Assembly (NCBI GenBank): GCA_011799875.1
Contig: CM022298.1
Span: 491,763,180 to 491,827,179, forward strand
DNA from: Thinopyrum elongatum
Taxonomy: Eukaryota; Streptophyta; Magnoliopsida; Poales; Poaceae
Reading direction: 5' to 3'
Length of the DNA stretch: 64,000 nt
The notes below the pieces were generated by a model that was not told the origin of the DNA, did no database searches, and saw only the letters and a program-made list of their open reading frames with translations. This document shows, in pieces, positions 55,366 through 64,000 of the stretch; within the stretch, counting starts at the first letter, position 1; each line of letters opens with the position of its first letter. Both the position numbers and the translations under genes were made by a program.

Positions 55366-55715
55366 CATGATGCATTCCGTTGCCTCCCGATGAACACGAC
55401 GATGCAGTTTCTCCATTCCAACCCAGCCGGTTGGCTGCCGATGAACAGAACGCCATCGCTGCCTCTCCATGTATACGAGCCCTGGCCGTACGTATGCGCA
55501 AGTAGGCATTTGAGACCCCGCCCGTATGTACGTACGTGGCCGTATTTACTTTCTTGCACCCTGGCTGTATGTACGTGTACATGCTACGTCTGCGCCTCTA
55601 CTACGACACGTGCCCTTCCTTACTCGGCCATGGTTCATCGCTGCAGCCTGCAGACAAACCGATCGACTTGTATGTACGTACACGTTCGCGACCAGAATGA
55701 CAACGCTACGTATGC

Positions 55716-57040
55716 TTCGACCAGGTGGGTCCCGACTGTCAGGGAGGATAAGGTGGCACTTCCTTGCATGCGAAGATGTAGCTGGTGGGTCCCAGCAGTC
55801 AGGGGGGAAATGTTTTTTTCGTGAAATATGGTGGCCCGTCCGGTTGGTCCCTGCTGTCAGGTGGAGGAATCATTATTTTGCGCGTAATAAGGAGGGACTT
55901 CCTTGCTGCGGCCGTGGACCCAGCTGTCAGCCTCTCCACGTACAGTACTCTTCTGATGGAAGTCGTTCCTTGACCACATTGACCACGCCACGCCGAGAGC
56001 ACCAAGGCGGGGGACGACGCGGAGCTGGGGAAGACGTGGGAGTGGATGCCCACGCGGAGAGGAGTACGAGGATTCACTAGTTCGGCTGCGGTGTGAGGCT
56101 GCCGTCGCCGCAGAATAACAGGGGGTGTGGGTGAGTATTGGGATGGCCTGGCCAGCGGTGGGAGTAGTAGGGGGCGGTGAGGCCTCCGCGGCAGCACAGC
56201 CGGCCACGGGAGGTAGGAGCACGCGGCACGACCGGCGCTGGTTTGGGCGGCTCGAGCAAGAAGACCAGAGGTTGAAGAAGCACTACGGCCGTTGGATGGA
56301 CATCGTACGGTCACTGGAGCTAGAATCGTTCATATTGACTAAGTTGACAAAGCCCTCCGTCCGCGTCAACTTAGTAGGCCCACAAGTCAGCCTCCCACTA
56401 TGGTGGGTCCCAGCTAGCAGGGGGAGTATTCATTTTTTTGTGCGTAATAAGGAGGCACTTCCTTGCGTGCGAAGATATAGCTGGTGGGTCCGACTTGTCA
56501 GCGGGGGGAACGTTTTTTTCACGAAATAAAGAGGCCCTTCCGGTGGGTCCCAGCTATCAGGTGGAGGAATCATTATTTTGCGCGTAATAAGGAGGCATTT
56601 CCTTGTGTGTGGCCGTGGACCCAGCTGTCAGCCTCTCCACGTACAGTCCACTTCCGATGGATGTTGTTCGTTGACCATGTTGACCACATCGCGCCGAGAG
56701 CACCAGGGCGGTGGACGATGGCGAGGCCTAGGAAGGGGACGATGCGGAGCCAGGGAAGACGCGGCAGTGGATGCCCACGCTGGGGGGAGTACGAGCACTG
56801 ACTGGTCGGCTGCGAGGTGAGGCTGACATCGCCGAAAAATAACACGATGTGCGGGTGGGTAGAGGGATGGCCTGGCGGTAGCACAGCCGGCCACGGGAGG
56901 AGGGAGCAGGCAGTCCCGCCAGCGCTGGTTTGGGCGGCTGGAGCAGGAAGATCAGAGATTGAAGAAGCACGGTGGCCGTCGGATGGACATCCAACAGTCA
57001 CTGCTCTGTGTTGACTAAGTTGATAAAGCCTTGCGTACGC
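55716..57040 (+). repeat. Two direct copies of a segment of about 650 bp
   Basis: 55716-56370 and 56395-57040 share blocks in the same order: GGTGGGTCCCAGC, AATCATTATTTTGCGCGTAA, CTGTCAGCCTCTCCACGTAC, GTTGACCAC, and the GAAGAAGCAC end. A third, partial copy is at about 58010-58290. CACTA subterminal DNA. Confidence 0.8.
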
Positions 57041-57388
57041 GTCAAATTTTTTTTAGGACAGCGTCATCATCAACCTAGTAGGCCCAGAAGTCAGCCTCCA
57101 AATCTATGGAAAACAGCATACAGCCCATTAGCCATTATTTTCAATAATTTACAGCCCATTTGCTAATGCTTAAGGATATTTTGAAGCCCATATTCTTTTT
57201 ATTAGCATTACAGACCATATATTCTGGGCACTGCTAAAAAATTCAACGAAATTTTGCATATTTTGGTGGGGTCCGAACTCTTTTAAACACGAAATTTTGA
57301 GTCATGTTAAAATAATTTTTAAAAAATTATATCAAAATAAAATTCAAAAAAAATTCTCCACAAAAAAATGAATGAAATTTAAAATATT
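57041..57388 (+). other. AT-rich CACTA-flank stretch
   Basis: Repeated ACAGCCCATT motifs at 57118, 57150 and again at about 57680-57710, with homopolymer-rich sequence. No gene. Confidence 0.45.
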
Positions 57389-57620
57389 TACTAGCAAGAT
57401 GCCCGTGCGTTGCACGGAACATGAAGATGCATTTGTATGAGTAGTTTATCTTGTGAGAGAAAAGGATGAACGAGGGAAGGTCGTATCTGCAAATGTGGAG
57501 AGGAGTGTGGGTAAATTGTCATAGTTTCCTTCCTATCCGTTATATATAGATCAGATGGCTTATATTGCAGGATGGCAGGCACACCATCATCACCAACTCT
57601 GCTTTTTATAAGAGTAGAGA
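57389..57620. mobile_element. Short interspersed repeat (CTAGCAAGATGCCC type), second copy
   Basis: Same ends and interior as 16828-17160, without the 87-base duplication. Better preserved at the left end (GCCCGTGCGTTGCACGG). It splits the ACAGCCCATT-rich stretch. Confidence 0.65.
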
Positions 57621-58009
57621 AATCCAGAAAAAATGATATTTTAATGTAATTGCCGGTTGGCTTTGGTTTAAAAATTTACAGCCCATTTCTTACAACTTAT
57701 AGCCCATTTTCTGGGGAAGCCCATTTCTTACTACTTACATCCCTCCTCGTCTTGAAAGATTTGCAGCCCAGCAGGGCTGAGAAAAGCAAGTAGGCTTCGG
57801 TTGGGTATTCTCCAAAAAAAAAGAACTGGGCTAGCCATTTTCAGAAAGAAAAAAGATATCAACGAGGCTCGTCATGTGCTTAAATAAAAGCGTAAGCATG
57901 GGCTAGACGGGCCACAGCCCCCGCACAGCGCGCAGTTGAGCTCCGTCTCTAAAACTAAAAAACAACTGGGCGAGCTGTTGCGTCCCTGGTGTTATCCGCT
58001 CGTTGTGTA
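57621..58009. other. Non-genic stretch
   Basis: ACAGCCCATT-type motifs and mixed sequence continuing the CACTA flank. Confidence 0.4.
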
Positions 58010-58402
58010 ATTTTCTCATTTATTGACTACATTGACAATGGCGTGGGACCTAGTTGTCAAACAATTAGGATGAAGTATTTTTTTGGCTTGTAATAACGAG
58101 GCACCTGCTTGCGTAATGCACGGCCTCTCCACGTACAGTCATCTCCTGATTTCTCTCGGTTGTTGACCATGTTGACAACGCCAGACGGCGGCGGGCACAG
58201 CGAGCGAACCAAGGCAGAGAACGACGGCGAGGCCTCAGACAAGAATGAACAGGAGCCGTGGAAGGTGCGGCAGTGTAGTGGCAGGCGGAGGGGAGTACAA
58301 GGGAAACAACATGTAACTCAAGCTTACAAACAGTACAAAAAGCCCAAGGATTAATTGTTTATCAAATTTAGACAAAACCCAGATTGAACATGGCAATAAC
58401 AT

Positions 58403-60060
58403 CTAACCCAACCACTCTTTTTCGCAGTCACAAACAAATGGATCGGTCTGATCCATAAAATCAACATCCTGTGCAAAAAAATATATTGGAGGATGACTAC
58501 AAGTTGTTGTAAATAGAAGCCGAGCACGTTTAGAAGCCCATTTGTCCACCTGAAACTTCTTTTTTTGCTGTTCAACATGTCCATCCGTGAGAAATCTCTT
58601 GCTGAAAAACTTAAGCCTCATGGACAATAGTAACCTCGCATTCAATAGGAAGAATGTGACAAAGCTTCTGTTTGCCTGGTTGGATGCATATCCTTCCATC
58701 GTTATTGTTCTCAAATGAATGTCATGAGAACTGAGAAAATCCTGGTGCTTATGACGCCACCAATTGGTTATACATTTTTCTCCATGTGTTAGTGCCTAAG
58801 TAGACATGAAGATTGAAAACAGTTAAGGTCTGAAAAAAGAGTATGTCGAAAGAGCAACAGCTGAACGGTTAATTCTAGTACAATATATACGGTCTTTCAA
58901 TGTGCATGAAGTCATCACCTTTATATATAAATTCTCCAGAGATTGAAAGCATCGCAGCAAGCCAATAATTATGTTCAGATCATAACTAAACATTCCGATA
59001 TATAAGATCTTGACAGAATCCAGCAGCATTGATAGGCTATCCATGGACGAACTCTTCGTTGAGCATATAACATAATATTAGTACCCAAAGTGTATTCCAA
59101 GATGATATAAAACTTATGCGCACAAATGAAAAATGCAGCTTATGATTACAAATGTGTAGATGATAATATACGGTACCTGAAAAGGTGAGGAGCCAAACAA
59201 CAACTTCTTGTGATCATTAAATGAATCATGAATTACATCCAAGGTCTCCAGTTTGGGCGCAGAGACGACAGTTATTTGCCAAGGTTTATAACAATAATGA
59301 AGGAGCAACCTTTGAAGTGAAGGGGCATCTTCGATGATGAGCTGCTGTCCTTGAAAAAAAAATTCCAATGCTTTTAAGTTGAGGCGACTTTTTTTGGAGA
59401 CAACTGATAGGGATTTCTACTCCCAAAACAATCAGCAAGCGCTCTAGGGCAGGGCAACTCGAGTGGATGATGCTGTGCAGTGAGGCCTCCGACAGATAAA
59501 CCTCCACAAGCGAAAGTTTTTTTAGCAGTGGGAGTCGAAGCATTTGTACCAAATCGTCTGGGAGATGGCACTGGGCGAAGGTGGCGGTGTAGAGAGAGGA
59601 GGAAAACCACGAGATGGACAACGGTGGTGTGGGCACAAATTCTTGGTGTTCGGTTCGTGGTATGAAACTTTCGTCGTAATGGTATAACTCAAACTGCTGG
59701 AGTTTTTCGAATTTAGGGGATGTCAGCCAAGCGTCCAACCTGCCAGGTATGGACAGCAGGTAGCGTGTTGGGATGCACAGGCGTCGAACGGGGCCCTGCT
59801 GGTGAGAGGAGACGATGGCTCTGAGGAGATCAAATTCAGGAAAGGCAGAAATCTGACGACAGTCGAGATTGAGGGGTGCGGTGCGCCATATCGGGCGCCA
59901 CCGAGTTGAGAGGACTTGTGTGCAGCAGCAATCCTTGGTGGGGAGAAGCGAGATGATCTTCCCAAGGATGTCATCCGGGAGATCGCTAATGCAGTCCACC
60001 GGAGATTCTACGGGTTCCTCAGATCCGGGTGGGGGGGGGGGGCTCACCGCTTCTCCCCAT
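58403..60060 (-). CDS. F-box/LRR protein with FBD domain, three exons
   Basis: Probable substrate receptor of an SCF ubiquitin ligase. Exon 1 (60060-59177) has an F-box (DCISDLPDDILGKIISLLPTK, then TRWRPIWRTAPLNLDC) and LRR-like parts (FELYHYDES, LRLPLLKKLSLVEVYLSE, CPALERLLI), and ends CAG/GTACCG. Exon 2 (59053-58919) encodes the last LRR (LLDSVKILYIG, LRCFQSLENLYIK) and ends AAG/GTGATG. Exon 3 (58795-58403) carries the FBD domain (LSSHDIHLRTITMEGY, FFLLNARLLLSMRL) and a stop. Exon phases agree. Two one-base excesses break exon 1: a 9-A run at 59354-59362, and the ATG side, either the 12-G run at 60031-60042 or the GGGG by the ATG. Without them the frame gives 469 residues, normal for the family. 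The substrate cannot be told. Confidence 0.8.
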
Positions 60061-60545
60061 GCTGCCGGGTGCGGGATCTACAACCGGTGTCGCCGCTGGC
60101 AGGAGCCTCATCTTCTTGGCGCTAGGGCCAGCCGACTCCATTTTCCTTGCGGGCGTCACGCCGAGCTCACGGGTTTAAGCAGAGTAGCCAGAGATGAGCC
60201 TAGTTGCAGTGCGAGTGGGGAAGAAGGAGGGCTGGGGTTTTCTGTAGGAGTGGAAGAAGAGGAGCAGGTGTTTTCTTTACGAGTGAGGAAGAAGGTGAGC
60301 GGGGGTTTTCTGTATGAGTGAGGAAGATGGGGAGCGGGGGGAATTGGGGGGCGACGGAAGCGGGAAAGTCCAGCGAGCTGCAGTATAAGTGGAAGCGAGG
60401 AGGAAGGAGGGTTTGTCTGGGATCGCCCCCTCTTCAAGAAATATGGGCTTCTCCTCGCAAAAAACAAAAACAAATGGGCTTTAAGATGGATAGGCTTTTG
60501 TATCGGCCCAGTCGGCTGCCCGTGTTTCGTACTAGAGGGCCTTAA
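60061..60545 (-). promoter_or_regulatory. Upstream region of the F-box gene
   Basis: GC-moderate, pyrimidine-rich on the minus strand, with a degenerate repeat of about 50 bases (GAGTGAGGAAGAAG on the plus strand, 60220-60340). It probably holds the 5' leader and promoter. No clear TATA box. Confidence 0.4.
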
Positions 60546-60898
60546 CACTAGAGGCAGCCCATTAGAGACACTCTTCAGCTCTCCAGCTTATTGCCCATTC
60601 GAAAGAAAATAAGAGATGCCTCCAGCGTAATTATGGCTCCTCATCGGTAACATTTTTCAACTTGAAAAAAAGTTATAGCTCCTTTTCGGGCCGGCTTGGC
60701 ATCCACCAAATTAGAGGATGGTGTACTGCATGCAGACACTCACACTGGTCGTAGCGCGGCAAAATGAGGGGTCAAATAACATGCCCACAATATACATAGA
60801 TTAACAGGGATTGTGGGGGATTAAATCATGTACAAGCCAAATTCCCCTCCATTCCTCTCCAAACCCCTTGGGAGGAGGTTGAACCGAACAAGGCCTAA
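60546..60898. other. Non-genic stretch with MITE remnant
   Basis: 60825-60893 resembles one end of a Harbinger/Tourist family (reads GGCCTTGTTCGGTTCAACC on the minus strand). The partner end was not found. Confidence 0.4.
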
Positions 60899-61052
60899 GA
60901 CTAACCACAGTGGGAGTAACTTAATTCCATAGAGTATCATAATATGATACTCAACCCTCTCTTTCTTCATTTAATTCTACGCCACCTCATCACATTTGCC
61001 TACTAGTTGGCATGCATGATACTACTTATGATACTCCCATTACAACCAGCTT
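60899..61052. mobile_element. Tourist-like MITE
   Basis: About 154 bases with imperfect inverted ends (CTAACCACAGTGGGAGTA against CTGGTTGTAATGGGAGTA) and paired ATGATACT motifs. The duplication is unclear. Confidence 0.55.
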
Positions 61053-61059
61053 GGTAGAA

Positions 61060-61830
61060 TTAATATACCTAATCTAAATGATCGCCGCCCGATCTCTTTG
61101 TCCTCCTCCAGCATCCGGCAAAAGAAGAATCGTGCAAGACACCGGCTGTATTCGCTGGCGTCGCATCGGCGGTGGCCTTCATGGGATACAATCGGCGGCG
61201 GCCTCCCGTGTTCTACTTCTCCTCGATAATGGCGGCGGGCGGGGACGTGCTGGCCGTCACCTCGTCGACATCTGCGTAGCCGCGTAGCTAAGTCACCTCG
61301 TCGACATCCGCGGCGGCTTCCTTCTCTGCCTGCATGTCGCGGCTACGCGCGCATCGACGGTGGATGGCACAGTCACAGACACTGGAGGCGCTGTACGATG
61401 CGGCGGTGTCGAGGGCAGCGACGATGCGCGTGCCACCATGCTCCCCAACAAGCCGGTGTGGAGCAAGTCGGCACTCTTCCTCGAGCTATATTGGAGAGGC
61501 CAGCTGCGGAACCACACGCTGGCTTAGTGCGGCAACTGCCTCCGACGGGCTAGGCGAGGTAGGTGGAAGAGCAAGCTGCCTCGCTCATAACTGCCGGGCT
61601 CGGCGGGCCAACCAGACGGCTTTTATGCCGGAGAACTGCTCTTCCTACTCGTCGGATGCCGCCGAAAGAGTGGACAAAATGGTGGAAGGAGGAGCTTGGC
61701 CGGCGTCCTGCTCCTGAACGGACGTGTGTGGCCGGAGTTGGTTTCTCGCATTCCACGCGGGTTTAAATGTAGGTTTTTGAATGCGGCAAGGAGGCGGGTA
61801 CAGCTGGGAGTGCAGCGGGCGGCGCTCTGG
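61060..61830 (-). pseudogene. Gene-like unit of unknown function, copy B
   Basis: Reverse-oriented, diverged copy of 13610-14620. On the minus strand the same order is seen: the CCTTGCCGCATTCAAA block, the CCATTTTGTCCACTCTT leader, an ASYSASSVCDC-like segment, AAIIEEK followed by a stop, and the ATTTAG end at about 61075. Relative to copy A it lacks the TATA block (about 110 bases) and a segment of about 150 bases near the 3' end, and it has a short tandem duplication around a GTCGACGAGGTGAC motif (61255-61310). Several stops interrupt it. It shows that the unit is a repeated family; function not recognised. Confidence 0.45.
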
Positions 61831-62258
61831 GCCGGCGCGCCGCTTCAAATGGCGGACGCAGTGAGAGGTCGCGTCCGCCCTGACCCCCTTGACCGTGGAC
61901 CTTGACGGTGTACGTCACCTTGTGTCCAGATCTGAGATGCCACGTGTACCAGATGAATGACTCCAAGTTCGACCACCGTGATGCTAGGTGCGAGCCGAGG
62001 AACACTGTTGGAAACACCCCCCTCATAATTTTCCTATTCCTGCGTTTTAAGTTCCTACGAAGAGAGTACTAGACTTGTTCAGTTCAACCGCCTCCCTAGG
62101 TGTTTGGAGAGGAATTGGCCAGCGCGAGGCGGTTCTATAGGTGGGCAGGTGGCAAAAAACAGGGGAAAACACGTGAGGTTCCTTGTAGACGCTCCACCGC
62201 GAGGTTCCTTGCTCCTTCTCGGTCATCGAGAATCTATGTTCTTCCACTCTTTTTTTTA
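61831..62258. other. Non-genic stretch
   Basis: No gene or clear transposon end. Confidence 0.4.
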
Positions 62259-63999
62259 ACGTGAGCTTTGTTCATCCTTTTGCCAACATGCGAGACATCT
62301 AGCATCAAGGTGCACGTGTCATGCAAGAAAATGGAGATAATCAGATAAGCAGTGCGTAAGTGAGTCATGCACTTCGATGGCACCTACTACACAAAATTTT
62401 TTCTCCTCGATGGCATGTGAATAGTGCATGTACTCAACGACGGAGCACGGGATGGTAGCCATGACATGGTCAGCCCTTTTTTGGAGAGAGTACATACTAA
62501 ATAACTTTGATGTGTCCCGTCAACTCGCAGAATGATGAGAAGCTTGCTTACTATGCCTTCTCCCTCGCCAACGCGTGCGCAGTGGCTCGCAGCATGAGGA
62601 GAAACTTTTGCTTACAAGCGGTGGACGTGCAGCAGTTCATTTGGTGTCAGATTACCAGAAGTACTACTGTAGTACCATCATTATTGTTTGACTTCCGGAA
62701 GAGGCGAAGAGCCAAGCGCAAGGTCACCTACTAACCTAGTACAGTATACTACTATAGCCAAAGCTGGTCCACCTTTTTAGAGCATGGTTAATTAATATAG
62801 GCGGCTCTTGCAGCGGCACATCATTTAGAGCAAGTACTACTCCCTCCGTCCAGGTGAATAAGTCATCTTTGGTTATGCACCGTGACCAAGAAGGAGGGAA
62901 AAACAAGAGAACTTAATGTTTATTTGCTAATTAATAGCATTGCATGCATTGAACTAACCACTGCATGTCGTGTTTGGTAGTCTCGAGTCATTGAAAACAT
63001 GCACGCCCACATCTCTTATTGGTTGACATGTCAAGAAACAAGAAATGAGGTGGGAGTTAATGCACCGCGCCTAAGTGTTTTGGGATTATTTGGTTTTCAT
63101 AAAGTGACTTATACACCTAGATGGATGGAGTAACTTGTTTCTAGTGGGTACACTGACGTGACATCGAAAGGGTGTGATAGCTGACTCTGGCAAAATAATT
63201 GACTACCACGTTGGCATACATGAGCATGGGGCCCACTTGTCAGCGTGCTGGACGGAGGAAGGAACGCAAGACAAAATAGAGCACGGAAGGGTGTGAATCG
63301 ATTGGCTCACGTGTGATGACCACTGGAGCAATCCACTCAGATTGTACTACGTTAAAAAAATTCATGCAAACACGGCCGGTTATACTGTGAGTAGGTGACC
63401 GCGCGCTTGGCTCTTCACCTCTTCCGAAAGTCGAACAATGATGATGGTACTACAGTATAGATACTTCTGGCAATCTGACACCAAATGAACTGCTGCACGT
63501 CCACCGCCTGTATTAAGCGCACTATCGTAAAGCAAAAGCTTCTCCTCGCCCTGCGAGCCACCGCGCGCGCGTGAGCGAGGGAGAGGTCATACTAGTAGTA
63601 AGCAAAGCTTCTCCTCATTTGCGAGTTGACGGGACACATCAAAAGTAGTGCATTAGTCTCCAAAAAGGGTTGACCATGTCCATGGCTACCATCCCGTGCT
63701 CCGTCATTTAGTGTGTGCTTCTCGTCGTTCTGCGAGTTGACGGGACACATCAAAGTTAATACGTATTTAGTACTCTCTCCAAAAAGGGCCGACCATGTCC
63801 ATGGCTACCATCCCATGCTCCGTCATTGAGTACGTGCACTATTCACGTGCCATCGAGGAGGAAAAATATTGCGTAGTACTAGGTGCCATCATAGTGCACG
63901 ACTCACTTACGTATTGCTTATCTCCATTTTCTTGCATGACACGTGCACCTTGATGCTAGATGTCCCGCGTGTTGGCAAAAGGATGAACAAAGCTCACGT
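62259..63999. mobile_element. Large inverted repeat (foldback-type) element
   Basis: Left arm 62259-62748 and right arm 63379-63999 are inverted copies, starting ACGTGAGCTTTGTTCATCC on the left and ending with its complement at 63999. The right arm contains an extra duplicated block (GACGGGACACATCAAA at about 63630 and again at 63740). The arms are non-coding; the 630-base loop holds a Stowaway MITE. Fragments of the arm also occur at 17225-17410. The repeat ends one base from the window edge, so whether it extends further is unknown. Confidence 0.8.
62840..63130. mobile_element. Stowaway MITE in the loop of the inverted repeat
   Basis: 291 bases, ends CTCCCTCCGTCCAGGTGAAT and CTCCATCCATCTAGGTGTAT (as inverted repeats), with TA on both sides. 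Different family from the 17587 and 18600 copies. Confidence 0.8.
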
Positions 64000-64000
64000 C

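Larger units (their letters stand above)
54152..58300 (+). mobile_element. CACTA transposon end and subterminal region
   Basis: Begins CACTACAAAAAAAGACACA at 54152, a CACTA-type terminus, followed by repeated TATGACA/ATGACA motifs and then long subterminal repeats. The other terminus (ending GTAGTG) was not found, and the region passes into the F-box gene's 3' side near 58300, so the right end is lost or degenerate. No transposase frame is present. 57389-57620 is a later insertion. Confidence 0.75.

Noticed and set aside
58270..58285. GTGTAGTGGCAG as the missing right end of the CACTA element
   Set aside because: It lacks the T-run and TTTTTGTAGTG form expected from the left end, and no matching 3-bp duplication (GGA) follows.
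60156..60548. Minus-strand open frame of 130 codons upstream of the F-box gene
   Set aside because: Pro/Ser/Leu-rich, lies in the expected leader and promoter of the F-box gene, and is not in frame with it.

Overview
The window looks like intergenic DNA from a large-genome grass, most likely the Triticeae (wheat, Aegilops or barley group). The main reasons are a copia LTR at 38201-39700 that I recognise as the BARE1/WIS/Angela type, a gypsy element at 40216-49333 whose LTR resembles the wheat Fatima family, a CACTA end at 54152, and many Stowaway- and Tourist-like MITEs. Family names come from memory and were not checked against a database.

Layout. 1-2241: 5' end of a minus-strand gypsy element (LTR, primer site, gag) that runs off the left edge and sits inside the 5' LTR of the next element. 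2242-12640: a near-complete plus-strand gypsy element, decayed mainly by in-frame stops. 12641-25310: a gene-poor stretch rich in MITEs, with one decayed gene-like unit (copy A, 13610-14620), two exon-1 fragments of a gene family (18.3 and 19.3 kb), and at 24179-25303 a three-exon gene of unknown function. 25311-31824: an LTR fragment, a 3.2-kb solo LTR with a perfect 5-bp duplication, and the 3' part of a gypsy element carrying an antisense gene. 31825-38200: a copia element, possibly Sirevirus-like, with an intact gag, no pol, an array of TCGGT-N3-ACCGA palindromes and a broken second gene. 38201-39965: a BARE/Angela LTR and leader. 39966-50619: an older alanine-rich coding locus split by the 9.1-kb Fatima-like element, which has gag-protease on one strand and a multi-exon antisense gene on the other. 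50935-53690: tandem arrays. 54152-58300: CACTA terminal and subterminal DNA. 58403-60060: the best host gene, a three-exon F-box/LRR/FBD gene on the minus strand. 61060-61830: copy B of the gene-like unit. 62259-63999: a large inverted repeat with a Stowaway MITE in its loop.

How the parts relate. Nesting gives a relative order: element 1 entered element 2; the Fatima-like element entered the alanine-rich locus; the BARE/Angela LTR cut the copia element; the solo LTR lies beside the truncated gypsy 3' end. Only the F-box gene and the unknown gene at 24.2-25.3 kb look like ordinary spliced host genes. Both are disrupted only at long single-base runs (plus, for the unknown gene, a missing 5' end). 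Premature stops in the retroelement reading frames are almost all TAG, as expected if CAG or TGG codons decayed by deamination of methylated cytosine.
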